A DNA stretch of 64,000 bases, taken from assembly GCA_004802725.1 (NCBI GenBank), contig SGPM01000009.1, forward strand, positions 62,001 through 126,000. Direction: 5' to 3'. This stretch comes from Antrodiella citrinella. Lineage: Eukaryota; Basidiomycota; Agaricomycetes; Polyporales; Steccherinaceae. Positions 1 to 11,283 of the stretch are shown here, piece by piece. The position numbers and the translations under genes were made by a program. A model generated the notes under the pieces. That model saw only the letters and a program-made list of their open reading frames with translations, made no database searches and was not told the origin of the DNA. Positions within the stretch are counted from its first letter, which is position 1. Each line of letters begins with the position of its first letter.

Positions 1-1670
1 CATAACTAAGAATGACTTCAATCCCACGACTGATATGGAACAAATAATCCACGAGGTGAACCGTGAACTCCTTGGATCGAGCCTCTGCGACTCCACGGTG
101 CCTGGGACGGGCTTTCCTGACAACGTAAACGATCTGGATGGCGCTGCAATTCCTGGGCCCCCCATCCTTATTGAAATTGCAGCTATGGACGAAATAGGCC
201 ATAGCGCATTCTCATTACTGAACATCGCCGAGGAAAGAGCCGAGCACGCAAAACGGGAAGCGAGGAGACAAGCAGCAGCAGAGTCCGGAGAAGCGGAAGA
301 AGAAGAGGAGGAAGATATCAAACCTACGTATCCTCGATCCATGCTTCGATTCGAGCTTTCGGATGGGACAAAAATCTTACACGCTTTCGAGTACGTCCGC
401 TTACCTGACATCGAGCTCGGTGTAACACCGATAGGCTACAAGGTAAGTATGATTGCTTGACATACTGCACCCAGGTCTCTGATGCCTTATATTTTGACTG
501 TGCTCCATTAGTTTCTCGTCAACAAAGTCTATGTTCGCGATCATCGTGCTTTCCTTGAACCTGCAAACATAACACCCAAAGGAGGCTCGTGGTCAAAGGA
601 ATGCGTTGATGCCCAGGAAGACGACCTTGTGAGATATTGGAAGCAACGAATGAGGTGAGTATTTCATCGGTATGCGAGCTGAATCAATATTTATTGCATA
701 TCTGGACTCGGATAGAATTGCACAAAACGACCCTCCTGCTCCTCCACCCCAGGTCCATGTGCCACCTGCTGCAGCACCTCAGGCTGCACTGATAAACCCT
801 AGAATGCCAGTTGCCCCAGCGCGAGCTCCTTCACAGCCGCCAATCCCTTCTGTACGATCACCTCTGCGCGAAATATCTGAGCCTCCCGAACCCTCCCATA
901 CATTTCACGACGATGACGAGCAACAGCCTCGCAGACGTAAGGTTCCTCCTCGTAATCGCAGTCCGTCACCCCCGCCTCCGCCTCGACCACGCCCTACCAG
1001 CACACGTTCGAAATACTTCGATGCCGACGACGGAGATTCGAAGGATAAGGGGAAGCAGAAGCAGAAGGCCGGAGACCTCGCGCGCGAGCTCATTTTTTCG
1101 CCTCACCGCAATGCGCCCATCATCGTTGACGACTCGGACGACGAGTTTGACAATTTGGACGGCGCGGAAGTCTCGCAGAGTAAAGGCAAAGGGAAGCGCA
1201 AGGAGTCTTCCGTTACGGTCCAAGTGCGTTATGATCCGGATCCAGAGGTCCCTGAATCGGGGGACGCTAGTAGCGAGTATGGATTCGACGAAGAGTTCCC
1301 CGACGAAGTCATGGCAGAACTCGACAGAGTGGAAGAAGAACACATCCAGGAAGATGCGATCCGGTCGCAGACACAGACCCAAACCCAGACGCAATTGCAA
1401 CAATCCGGCACTACTCTGGTCGGGACTAGTCGCACTACTGCTACAAACTCTCAGGCCACCCTCGTTGCAGGACGTCGTTCCCAGTCGAGGGGAGTGGGGG
1501 GTGTATCACATCCTGGAGCCACGCAATCGCGGCGACCGCCGCCTCAGGACATTGATTTCATCGATATCGACGACGATGAAGATGAGGAAAAGGAGAATAT
1601 AGCGGTGCCGACGCGACACACTAGGAGACGGATTGACCCTGACGAGGTTATTGTGCTTAGTTCGGATTGA
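1..1670 (+). CDS. RMI1: RecQ-mediated genome instability protein 1 (RMI1) homologue, 5' end outside window
   Basis: This is the OB-fold partner of the Sgs1/BLM helicase-Top3 complex that dissolves double Holliday junctions in the nucleus. Three exons are seen: up to 442, 512-654 and 716-1670, joined across GT..AG introns 443-511 and 655-715. The first two exons give the conserved RMI1 N-terminal OB fold (MLRFELSDGTKILHAFEYV, then FLVNKVYVRDHRAFLEP), preceded by a helical stretch that in the family follows the UBA-like N-terminus. The frame stays open upstream of the ATG at 35 and family members have more N-terminal residues, so the true start probably lies outside the window. The last exon codes a long Pro- and acid-rich tail with a QTQTQTQ run and three hydrophobic-acidic motifs (PIIVDDSDDE, FIDIDDDEDEE, EVIVLSSD) plus a KEN tripeptide. 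The family call rests on the OB fold; the role of the tail is inference. Confidence 0.85.
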
Positions 1671-1849
1671 GCACTGAGTCTAGGAGAGAATTGTTGGTGG
1701 ATGTTCGTTGACGAACACATAAGTTGTAAGAAATGGACTTGTAACGATCACAAGCAGCTGCGTAGGTGTGGAAGTTGTTGAATAATCTAATAAGTATTTA
1801 CAGCATGCTGGCATACATTACATCTAAGAGAGACAAGAGATGGACATTC

Positions 1850-2892
1850 CTATCCCAGAACCGCTATCTTATTCTTCTTTTTCTTCTTGTTAGTGCTTGC
1901 AAAGTTTCGCCAACTACCAACACGTTGCTCGCGATTGGCTGAAGATACATTCATCGTCAGAACCGGTAAATCATGCGAAAAAGTAAAGCGAACGGACCTT
2001 CCCAGCTTGCATCATCCTCAGCTTTCCGTTTCCTGGCTGCTACTTCCTCCTCCTTCTTCCTTGCTTCGAGGCCTTCATTGGCCAAATTCATCTTCACCGC
2101 CCTGCGCGGAGATGTCAGACTAAATGAGATCCTGGAAGTAGAACCACAGTGACGTACTTTCGTCTCCGGACTTCCTCATCAATAAGCATTTCCTTTGCCT
2201 TGGCGCGCATCTGCTCTTTCCAGGATGGGGTCAGACCGCTCAGCTTGGAATCGTCGTCGGTCAGATTCGTCGGCAGTGTCATCTCTCTCAACAACTCGAT
2301 ACGAGCTTGCTTGATGACGGCATCCAGTTCTTCTCTCTTCGCCTTGTCAGATAGCTCAGATTCAGCCTGTACGCCACAGTAGTCAGTGTCTCGTGACATG
2401 ATGTTGCTGGCAACATAAAGAGACATACCTTCTTGAGCAGGTCAAAGGCATCTGGAGCGCGGACATGGGATGTCTTGTCAGGATGGATAACTAGAGATCA
2501 CACAACGTACAATCGTATTCCGTCAATATCAGTCATATTCACGTCGAAGAGTGAGTGGCCAGGGGGTTGGGCCAGGCTGCGAAGGTAAGATGCTCACAGA
2601 GCGAGAGCTGCCTGTACTTCCTCTTGATCTCTTCAGGGGTTGCTACATCCGTCAGGTCGAGAATTTCGTACGGGCTATAATACGCAGGAACAGAACGCGT
2701 CAGAGTTCTCGTGTTCGGAACAAATGAAGAACGGGCCACGCACTTGAGTTTGAAAGCCTTCAATATCCGTTCGACTTCGTTCTCGCGTTGGAAGGCTGTA
2801 GCCTCGCGATTGAGGAGCCTGTCGATATCCTCATCTCCTGGGGCTAAACTTGATGAAGCACCTGGCCTCGATGAAGAGGCTGTATTCGACAT
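1850..2892 (-). CDS. DNAJC8: DnaJ subfamily C member 8 / Spf31-like splicing-associated J protein
   Basis: A J-domain protein of the DNAJC8/Spf31 family, found with spliceosomes and nuclear Hsp70. Six exons on the minus strand: 2744-2892, 2598-2674, 2429-2490, 2158-2366, 1998-2101 and 1850-1938. Spliced, the J domain reads NPYEILDLTDVATPEEIKRK and then LSLFIHPDKT, with the HPD motif that stimulates Hsp70 split by an intron just before IHPDK. A coiled basic-acidic helix follows (AKREELDAVIKQARIELLRE), then a Lys/Arg-rich segment and the end NREQRVGSWRNF with a poly-Lys nuclear-localisation-like tail. The ATG at 2892 starts MSNTASSSRPGASSS. The gene is head-to-head with COX11 (191 bp between start codons) and tail-to-tail with RMI1. 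Confidence 0.9.
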
Positions 2893-3083
2893 CTCAGCAG
2901 TAACGGGGTTCTCGCGGATAGCGTCGTCCTGGTAATTGAAAATGAGCGTATCCAGACGAGTGAGTACACAGATAGATGGTCTGGAGAATGTGGTCGACGA
3001 CGAAGGGATATGTGCCAGAAACGGAAGCAAACGCTACAAACGCAAGCAATGCAACAAGCGCTTATAAACATCGGCTGTATTCA
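2893..3083. promoter_or_regulatory. Divergent promoter region between DNAJC8 and COX11
   Basis: These 191 bp separate the two opposed start codons and must hold both promoters and both 5' leaders. I see no clear TATA box or other named element. The role follows from gene layout, not from a motif. Confidence 0.5.
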
Positions 3084-4187
3084 ATGAACCACATCCTCCT
3101 TACCGGACTGCGAAGGACGTGTCCAACTACAGCCCGTACGACACGACTGTTCGAGGTATCTTATCGTGTCTACTTGCTTGTCTACTGTTTCTGAACCGGT
3201 CTGCAGTCTCTAGGAGCTTCACGACCATGCTATGGCATTAAACATAACCGGTCAGGCCTAAGGAGGGCTTACTCGACAGAACCAGGTCCTTCCAGTGAAC
3301 CACTATATACAAAGCGACCTAGCAGAATTGAGCGTGAGGCAGCCCAGCAGAAGATATACGCCCAGCGCAACAAGAGTCTCTTCATGTATACTTCTGCTGT
3401 CGCACGTCCCGTCCTTCACCCCCTCTCTACATATTACTCACTCGCGATTCTAGATAGTCGTGGCGGTCGGCGTGACATATGCAGCCGTGCCACTCTACCG
3501 CATGTTCTGTGCTGCCACCGGTTTCGCAGGCACACCCAAGGTCGGCATGGGCAAATACGAAGCCGATCGTCTCGTTCCCGTCGAAAACGCCCAGCGTATA
3601 AAAGTACACTTCAGCGCGGACACGTCGGATCAACTGCCTTGGTCGTTCACAGCGCAACAGAAGTTTGTGACTGTCCTGCCGGGTGAAACCAGCCTGGCCT
3701 TCTATAAGGCGAAGAACGACACGGACCAGGATATCATTGGTATTGCGACGTATAACGTTACACCAGATCGGGTCCGTCTGCTATCTATGTATTCTCAGCA
3801 ACCTCTGACACCTCACACAGATAGCACCCTACTTCGCCAAAGTAGAATGTTTCTGTTTCGAAGAACAAAAGTTGCTTGCGGGTGAAGAAGTTGATATGCC
3901 ACTGTTGTTCTTCATAGACAAGGATGTCCTTGACGACCCGGCGTGTCGAGGTCTGGACGACATCGTCCTGTCCTACACATTCTTCAAGTGAGTCTGTGTC
4001 AACATGTTGGCAGTCATACGATACCTAACAGTTTATCACACTCAGGGCGCGACGGAACGCGCATGGACATTTGGAGCCGGACGCACCCGATGATGTTGTA
4101 CAAGCCTCACAAGGATTCGGTGACTACGAGATGGCACCAAGGGTTGAAGACCGCAAGAAGGCAGAAGAACCTAGCTCGCCGTCATAA
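3084..4187 (+). CDS. COX11: Cytochrome c oxidase assembly protein COX11, mitochondrial
   Basis: An inner-membrane copper chaperone that delivers Cu to the CuB site of cytochrome oxidase subunit 1. Five exons: 3084-3155, 3207-3398, 3454-3771, 3821-3987 and 4046-4187; every junction keeps frame. The N-terminus (MNHILLTGLRRTCPTTARTT) is Arg/Thr-rich, as a mitochondrial presequence should be. A membrane segment (IVVAVGVTYAAVPLYRMFC) carries the family signature YAAVPLYRMFC. The intermembrane domain follows with the copper-binding CFC motif in KVECFCFEEQ and the conserved SYTFFKAR near the end. Length, about 266 aa, fits the family. The stop is TAA at 4185-4187, convergent with the Rho GEF gene. 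Confidence 0.95.
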
Positions 4188-4478
4188 TGCATTAGCTTTC
4201 CATTACACACAATCCCCCGTTCAATGTATATTATACACGTACAGTAATAGGAACTTCCGGACTAAACAGACGCACGAACAACAAGGGCGTTACAACAAGC
4301 GGAAGAAATGAAAGGGTATCGTGAGTGAAAGAAAATAAGTGATACATTCCGACACGGTGGTTCGCTACATCTAGTTCCATTCTGTGTCGTCTGCGCGAAA
4401 TAAAAAGATAGACTATCAGGTTTGCATACCAAACGGCCAAGATCACGTCGAGCAACGACCCTGGCTTGACAAGTATAA

Positions 4479-7400
4479 TCACATGTCCCACTCATCCCAG
4501 ATCCCTTGCGTGCTTCGCGCATTGGAACTCCTGATCTGAGCCTGCTGCTCAGCCAGGACCGCGGTCTCGACCAACTCAACCAGGTTACACTCCGTCTCGT
4601 TCGTTCGACCACCATCACCTTTCATGGATATCATCACCGACCGCTCAGACGCATGTACTAGTCGCATGTCAGTCCCCTCGAGAACTTGTACGAGTTTTCC
4701 GGTGTTGAGGGTACGGATCTCGATGTAGGAGGAAGATATGAGGATGAGGTGGGTTCCGTGATGAGCGAACGAGTCTGCACGCGTTTCCCAGCGTAGGTAC
4801 CCAGAGGAACGAGCGGGGGTGCCGTCCTTGTTGAGGTAGCAGCCAACATCTGCAGACCGACACGAGATGAGCTATTGAATTACAAATACTTTGCTCTGGA
4901 TGACCTACCGTTGAACACGACAATCAGCTGAGACTCATCGCACTTCACGAGACCCAATGGCTTCGCCGCCGAACATCGCGATTGAAGGTTTTGCATGGGC
5001 AGGTTGCCATCCGCGCCGCTGAAATTTGGTATAACGGTAGATGATGCAATGCTCGGGCTCAAGCTAAACGTACGTCGCCATAAGTCACCGACACAAACAG
5101 AGGGTAAGTGATAACTGACTTTGTCGGGTCAGCCATTTGAATGCCGCGTTCTGTACAAACGCCGATGTGCTTGTGCAACGTTGTGATATCGTGTACATCC
5201 CTGGATATTGAAACAGGCTGTAGATAACATGAATGGTAATTAGTGAGACGAAACCATGACGCGAAACACCACCTCTCACATCGCCAAAGACACGGAAGGA
5301 CGACGAAACGTGGTTGTTCTTCAAGTTGATTTCCGATGGATGAGTAGCGGTTAACACATGCAAGTATACTTGCAGGAAACTCTTCGTCGTATAAAACACT
5401 GCAAGAGGGGTCTGTATTAGTAGCATCATCCGGAGAACCAACTCAGCGGCTCACCCATTGTCCGCTGACCGATCTTCCCTACTTTCGCAAACGTCACTAC
5501 CGCATCTGGTGCGCTTATTCGCTCCAGAGATGCGTCCAAAGATTGTGGTGCCGATCGCTGCAACGCGACCCGCGCAAGTAAATCAAGGGAATACGCATGC
5601 AGGCCTCCGTCGAATAAGATGACGAAGCGCTTATAGTCTTGTAGAACATGCAGAGACTTGGGATTAGGCAGTTGCAGGACCTTCTTGGGTTTCGGGTCTG
5701 AGTCATGACGGTGGAGAACATATACGCCAGAAGGACAGCCGATGGCGATGAAATTCTCTCTTCCACTGGCTATGAAAAGGCAGGAGTCAGCATTCGCGAT
5801 CAAAACGACTGAGGGTGAGAAAAACACACAGAATGGTGCAACACAAGTAATCTTTCCCGTAAATCGTGATCCAAGAGACGGACCGGCCAAACTGGGAGCT
5901 TTGAAAAATCCTCCGCAGACAGTTATAGGCGCAAACAGCTACAGCATCTCACAATGAGCGACAGCCTCGCTCGATTCATACAGCGGCTTACCTTGTTCGC
6001 ATCCTGCCCAACTTTCCGCATCGCCAACGCGTCCAGTAACTTTGCCTTCCACGTATTCCTCTCCTCCGCGTCCCGTGCAAAAAACGTATATGCTCGGGTA
6101 CTCGGACTTGACGCATGGTAGACTTTGAATGGGAACATCTCGTTTTTCTTTGACCGGAATGAGGGAAGCGAGAACTCCTTCTTGCGGTCCTCGGAGTGGC
6201 CATCAAAAGCACCAAGCTGGAGATATTCGAGTGGGATGGGCTAACCGCATCGGATTAGACGACGACAAGAAAATCATGATTTGGCGGACTTACACGAGAA
6301 ACTACGCCGTACCGGATGGAACCATTGGGACGCTCATCCGGACGGAGAATGAGAACTATTTGACAGGATATCAGGATCATGCGAGACATTTATCATGAGA
6401 TACATACGATAGTTGTCCAATAATGCAATATGGAGTTCAGCCCATGTGTGGGACATGTCCTTCGAGCGATACCGTCGGAAAAGGGCCCCTGCATGAAGCA
6501 ACGTTCGACTTGAGTCATATAGATCCATATCCTGCGTATCATGAACTTCTCGAAGTCATAAGTGGAAATCATGTTGCGTACAATGATTTCTCCTTTCTGG
6601 TACACCAAACTCTCACATAACGCCCAGAACTTCACCTTACTCTCCGCAGCTTCGATACCAGGTTGTGAACTCTTGATATACTTGTTGAGAAGTTCAAGAA
6701 TAAGAGGTAGGTCTTTCTTGTCGTCCAAGTCAGGACCCGTATGTTTGTCGACCGTTTGTAGCAGCAGGGAGAGACGGGGAAGACGAGTGACAGGTCGAGA
6801 TAAGAAGGTGACCAGATCGCGTCTTCGTATCCTTGGGTTGTCTGAGCATTGTGAGACAAGAGATTGGTATGCGGGGTTCTTCCGCAGTTCGGTACGATGC
6901 ATCGCTTCTGAGAGAGGATAGTGTTTGATGTACTTCTCGTATGCCGCACCGAACTCAACACTAGCTGTATGAAGAGGTAAGCTGACTGCGCGTTCAGGTT
7001 GAACAGGATGTGTCTTACCCGCAAGAACAATATCCGCAACACCCTGAATCAGAGGATGCTGTTCCATTTGGCGAGCAAAAAGCTCGGTCAGCATTTGCTG
7101 GTGATACCGCAGAATTTCGTCCAGGTTCCAAAAGACTTCTGTGATGAAGCCCTCTTGTCGCTTTGCATTGATTGGAGAGTAGTCGCGTAGATTTTGGATG
7201 AAGACGAGTTGCACGGATTGAAGATCGCGCACGTACTCTCTCTCGGACTTGATGATTTCGAAGATCACGGACTGCCGTAAAACCTCTTCCCTGCCCAAGA
7301 CCTCTTGTGCCTCTTCCGGAACCAGCTTGTACCACTCTTCATCTGCCTCTGCAAGCCTACCCTCCTGGAAATGCCGCAATCGACTCTCTTCGTCTAATAG

Positions 7401-8047
7401 ACTAGATGAGCGTTGCAAGGGTTAGCCAAGGCAAAACATTATACATAAGATAAGGATGCTACACACTTCTTGGATACTTGTTCCGGGAAAGCTTGTTCCG
7501 GGAGGGAAGTGGGAGTCAACTATGAAAGTTGTATTCGATCGGCAAAGCGTCCTGCCATAGTGAAGGAGGAACTCACGTCTGGACTGCTCTCTCCGCTACT
7601 TCCCTCGACGAACGACGGCGGTCGAGAGCTGCTCGACGTCGGACTGATAAAAACTTCGCTTTTGGTACTCCTATGGTTGGCATAACGAGCGGTAGGAGAT
7701 GGGCGAAGGGTGGACCTCTGCGAGGTGGAGCGATATAATTGATGTTCCTGGTGAGGTCTGGAGGCTATACTGGCCTCATATGCACTCGATGCTCGACTCG
7801 GAGGACGCACAGAAAGATCCGGTATTGGGAAAGAGATGTCATGAGGACGTGATGTTGAGACGGGGGACGCCGGAGTGAATGCAGGTTGCCGATGATGGTG
7901 GTCGGACCATAGGCCCAGAGGGTCGCGTTCTGGCGGCGTAACGAGAAAGTCCCAGCCATCTGCGACGGGGGAGGGGTTGGTGGGGGGAGCAGCACCTGTC
8001 GGAATGGCGACGCTGGGGTGGGGGCGAGTAGCATGCATAGCAGACAT
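4479..8047 (-). CDS. Rho1 guanine-nucleotide exchange factor, Rom2/Rgf type (DH-PH-CNH)
   Basis: Activates Rho1 at the plasma membrane upstream of the Pkc1 cell-integrity pathway and glucan synthase. The gene has many introns. In order it codes: a Ser/Pro-rich N-terminus from the ATG at 8047 (MSAMHATRPHPSVAIPTGAA); a RhoGEF (DH) domain between about 7300 and 6550 (QSVIFEIIKSEREYVRDLQS, LPRLSLLLQTV); a PH domain at about 6480-5990, ending in AYTFFARDAEERNTWKAKL; and a citron-homology (CNH) domain from about 5930 to the end (FIAIGCPSGVYVLHRHD, DYKRFVILFDGGLHAYSLDL). The stop after GIWDEWDM is at 4479. A DEP domain, present in some fungal members, was not obvious. The DH-PH-CNH order is diagnostic; which paralogue it is cannot be decided here. 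Confidence 0.9.
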
Positions 8048-8622
8048 TCATCAAGTCAATTCCTGAAGCTGACTATGATCAAAGGTTATCGCAGTCCGCA
8101 GTTCAGAGCGCGCGCTGTCGGATACTCGCTGAGGCCGATTCTGCTGTGTGGGGCGATGCGTTATGTCGTGAAAGCGAAACAAATACACTGGTTAGAAACA
8201 CAGCTCGCATCAAAGCGAAGGGAATGGATACATGGGCTCGTGTGGGTCCACTCTCATCGTCGAGAATCACGACGTCAATGTCGGCCGCTAGACAAGTCAC
8301 AAATGCGGAAAGGCGCTCGCACTTATCTCTTGTAATTGGTTTTAGAAATTACGCGCTTCGTGTTTTTCAGGCCACCAAGCTCTTCGCTTCAGATTTCCTT
8401 CCTCTGTTGCGTCCTCACCGACAAACGGGTTCGTATATCCTCCAGAACACTCACAACCGACGTGTACTCATTTTCTCGTCCGCAGTGGGGGCTTTTCATT
8501 GTGGAACTACCATACGCTGTGCGTCTTGAGGTAGCACACTCGGAGCAGACAGGTGCTACAGTTTCAGACTTCGTCCCATCCTCCAGTTGCTCATACTATC
8601 CAAGTCTCCGTGTGGTTGTGCT
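8048..8622. promoter_or_regulatory. Divergent intergenic region between the Rho GEF gene and the 886-aa gene
   Basis: About 575 bp between opposed start codons. The right half is pyrimidine-rich on the + strand (for example 8380-8480), as is usual near fungal transcription starts. Short open frames here resemble nothing known. No named element is seen. Confidence 0.4.
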
Positions 8623-11283
8623 ATGTTAGCGGATGCTGCCCCAACCCCCATTGATGACGGCGACGATGGTTCGCTGTTTGGTTCCCCTCCGCCTTCGCCC
8701 GGCAGAGGTAGGTCGACGTCGCCGCTAGCTTTGCCTAGTGGTACAGATTCTGTACAAAACGTGGGGACCCTTGCACTTCCTGGTTCCCACATTTTTAACG
8801 ATCTGCCATCAGCCCCTTTGTCGGTGACTTCTGGCTCTACTGTTAACTCGCTCCTTCAACAACCGCAGCCGCAACAGTTCACCTGGCTCGCCCCTCCCGT
8901 CCCTCCAATGCAGCAGCATATTCCGGAGAGGCCACCGAACACATCGTCGCATGCAAGCTCAAGGTCTGGCACTCCAGCCGTCGCCCCACGTGCTGCGCGT
9001 GCGCCGAGAAAACCCACCAGGAGAGTCGCTAATCGATCCGAGGCTTCGTCGAACGCGTCTACTCCACGTCCTACGCCTCCTCCAATCCCCTTGCCGAATG
9101 CCCTCGAGCCTCCACCATCAAACTTTTTGCGCAACCAACAAGCTCTCCTCGGTCTGGCAGGTCTAGTTGGCGGGGTGAATCCGGCTAATCTCGCCCTGCC
9201 TCGTGGTTCGTCTGCCAACAACCCTATCGTTGTTGACGATAGTGAGGACACACCCACGATCGGCCGTCGACCACCTCAGAGCTACTATTCGATGGCTGGG
9301 CCCGTCGTCTACCCTGCGGTTGTTCCTGCGCCTTCAAGCGATGATATCATCCAGACTTTGATCAAGCAAAAGAACGTATTCCCGGTCGTCGGCGCTTTAC
9401 TATCACTAGTCGCACGTACGTCCGAGGGCCAGTCCATTTGGTCGCAATACCATGCTCAGCCGTCTGGCTTCCATCGTCCGTATGTCAACGGTCCTGACTT
9501 CGTTCAGACCTCAAAGCGTCGGAAGGTCAACGACGTTCCTGCGGGTGCTGCCGATTGGGATGTCCCCTATCCTTTCCACACGGGCGAGGGACCGGCGAAC
9601 TATCGGGCGAATTGGGAGCGACATCGTAGCAAGCAGCTCATTGAGGATCTGATAGGGCTTGTCAAGAGTGCAGCGAGGAAGGCAGCGGCAAAGAACTATT
9701 ACAAGATGCAGCAGCAGCAAGCGTTACCGGCTGTGATGGAGACTGAACCTGGGAAGGTGTTTAGGCACTATAGACCGGAGACGTTGAGATACGGTTTGGA
9801 GCCCGGTCAAGCTCCTCCTGCCCCTACTCAAAACGTCCCTGTGCCTCCGACGCCCTCCTCCGGGTCGACATCTGCTCCTGCTCCTACTTTTGCGTTTGGT
9901 CCCTCCACTCCCCCGGCACCCTCCATCGACGAGTTACTCTCTGCTATGATGGCCGGCACCGTCCCCGAGTCTTCATCCACTTCACTTCATATCAACAATG
10001 TCTTCCCTGCATCTTCCTCACCACCCTCTGCATATTCTTCAACATCGGCACTTTATTCATCATCTGCAACTGCATCCTCATCATCTCTTTCTGCTTCTGC
10101 ATCTATTTCACCACCATCCAATGACCTTGCACCCGAGCTGCAACCTAATATTGACGATTTCTTGGCTATGATCGATAGTTTGCCACAAGGCGAATTGTCT
10201 GGGTTGTTCACGTCGGAAGACATGTTCGACCCTTCTACTTTGGGACCTATACCTTCTCCTTCCAACGGGGACAGCGCGACGTCTTTACCTCCCCGCTTCA
10301 CAGAAGCGCCGCCTCCAGCTATCGATTTCTCCGACCCATTCCTTGCTTCTATCGATCCGGTACTTCTTGGCTTCTCTGTGCCCCCCTCCGGATCATCGAG
10401 TATAGATGTCCACACGGAGACAGTGAAGGGAAGATCGGTTAGTACGGGTCCTCCACCTACGCCTAATTTGGTGGGCTCTCCGTTGTCCTTGGACCACGAT
10501 GAGTATGACCCACCGACGCCGAACTGGGAGTGCGCTTTCCCGGAACCGGATGTTGCCGGTGGAGAGGGTGGTGTCAGTGAGGATATGAGGATGAGTGCGG
10601 TGGGGGAGATCGGTGCGAGCGACGGAGCGAGTAGATACGAAGGTGCGTGCCTAAAAGGCGGCAATTTGAGGAAGCGTGTGTTGATGAAAGGGTTGGTTCG
10701 CTCAGCAGAAGGGTTGCTCGTCAAGAGGGATAAAGGGAAGGGAAGAGAGATAGGATTGCCTGTCTCCGCGACCTCGGGCCATCAGTTCCCCTTGGACGCT
10801 GATGTCGTTATGCAAGACTTTGGACCGGCACACGACGGGTACGGTATACCAGGCTCGCAGTTCACTTTCTTCGCCACTGTTCCTCAGCAGAGTCAGCTTG
10901 AAAATCTGAACACGACCTATCATACTCCTATACAAACATCACCACCGGCTCAATATGCTCCGATAGCATCTACTTCGACAGCCCCGCCACCTTCCTCGGA
11001 ACCGCCTCTCCCTTTCCCATTGTCTCTTGCTATACCTATCTTGCAAGTCACCCAATCTTCTTCTACACGGTCTTCCTCTTCTGCGTCCCCATCATCCCAA
11101 GCATCCCAGTACAAGACACACAAACAGGAGACCCTAAAGCGAGCGCGTGCGATGCGTGCGCAGATTGTTTCTGAGATCCAGAGAGCGAAGGTGGAGCTGT
11201 GGGAGACGGCGATGGAGGGCGGGTGTTTGGTGGTGTTGGGGAAGGAGGTGGCGAAGGAGCAGAAGGGGAAGGAGAAGGCGTGA
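8623..11283 (+). CDS. Large low-complexity protein of unknown function (886 aa, apparently intronless)
   Basis: I do not recognise this protein. The frame is open without interruption from the ATG at 8623 (MLADAAPTPIDDGDDG) to TGA at 11281-11283. An in-frame TTG lies 36 bp upstream, but the ATG is preferred. It is rich in Ser, Pro and Thr. Visible features: a hydrophobic-acidic motif NPIVVDDSEDT near residue 200 that resembles a SUMO-interaction motif; a more ordered block at about residues 240-400 (IIQTLIKQKNVFPVVGALLS, later FRHYRPETLRYGLEPGQ) with a basic cluster SKRRKV near residue 297 that could be a nuclear signal; and a basic, probably helical C-terminus (KTHKQETLKRARAMRAQIVS, ending KEQKGKEKA). 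Lack of introns over 2.66 kb is odd beside neighbours that have an intron every few hundred bases. A nuclear regulator is a guess from composition only. Confidence 0.75.
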   Translation: MLADAAPTPIDDGDDGSLFGSPPPSPGRGRSTSPLALPSGTDSVQNVGTLALPGSHIFNDLPSAPLSVTSGSTVNSLLQQPQPQQFTWLAPPVPPMQQHIPERPPNTSSHASSRSGTPAVAPRAARAPRKPTRRVANRSEASSNASTPRPTPPPIPLPNALEPPPSNFLRNQQALLGLAGLVGGVNPANLALPRGSSANNPIVVDDSEDTPTIGRRPPQSYYSMAGPVVYPAVVPAPSSDDIIQTLIKQKNVFPVVGALLSLVARTSEGQSIWSQYHAQPSGFHRPYVNGPDFVQTSKRRKVNDVPAGAADWDVPYPFHTGEGPANYRANWERHRSKQLIEDLIGLVKSAARKAAAKNYYKMQQQQALPAVMETEPGKVFRHYRPETLRYGLEPGQAPPAPTQNVPVPPTPSSGSTSAPAPTFAFGPSTPPAPSIDELLSAMMAGTVPESSSTSLHINNVFPASSSPPSAYSSTSALYSSSATASSSSLSASASISPPSNDLAPELQPNIDDFLAMIDSLPQGELSGLFTSEDMFDPSTLGPIPSPSNGDSATSLPPRFTEAPPPAIDFSDPFLASIDPVLLGFSVPPSGSSSIDVHTETVKGRSVSTGPPPTPNLVGSPLSLDHDEYDPPTPNWECAFPEPDVAGGEGGVSEDMRMSAVGEIGASDGASRYEGACLKGGNLRKRVLMKGLVRSAEGLLVKRDKGKGREIGLPVSATSGHQFPLDADVVMQDFGPAHDGYGIPGSQFTFFATVPQQSQLENLNTTYHTPIQTSPPAQYAPIASTSTAPPPSSEPPLPFPLSLAIPILQVTQSSSTRSSSSASPSSQASQYKTHKQETLKRARAMRAQIVSEIQRAKVELWETAMEGGCLVVLGKEVAKEQKGKEKA

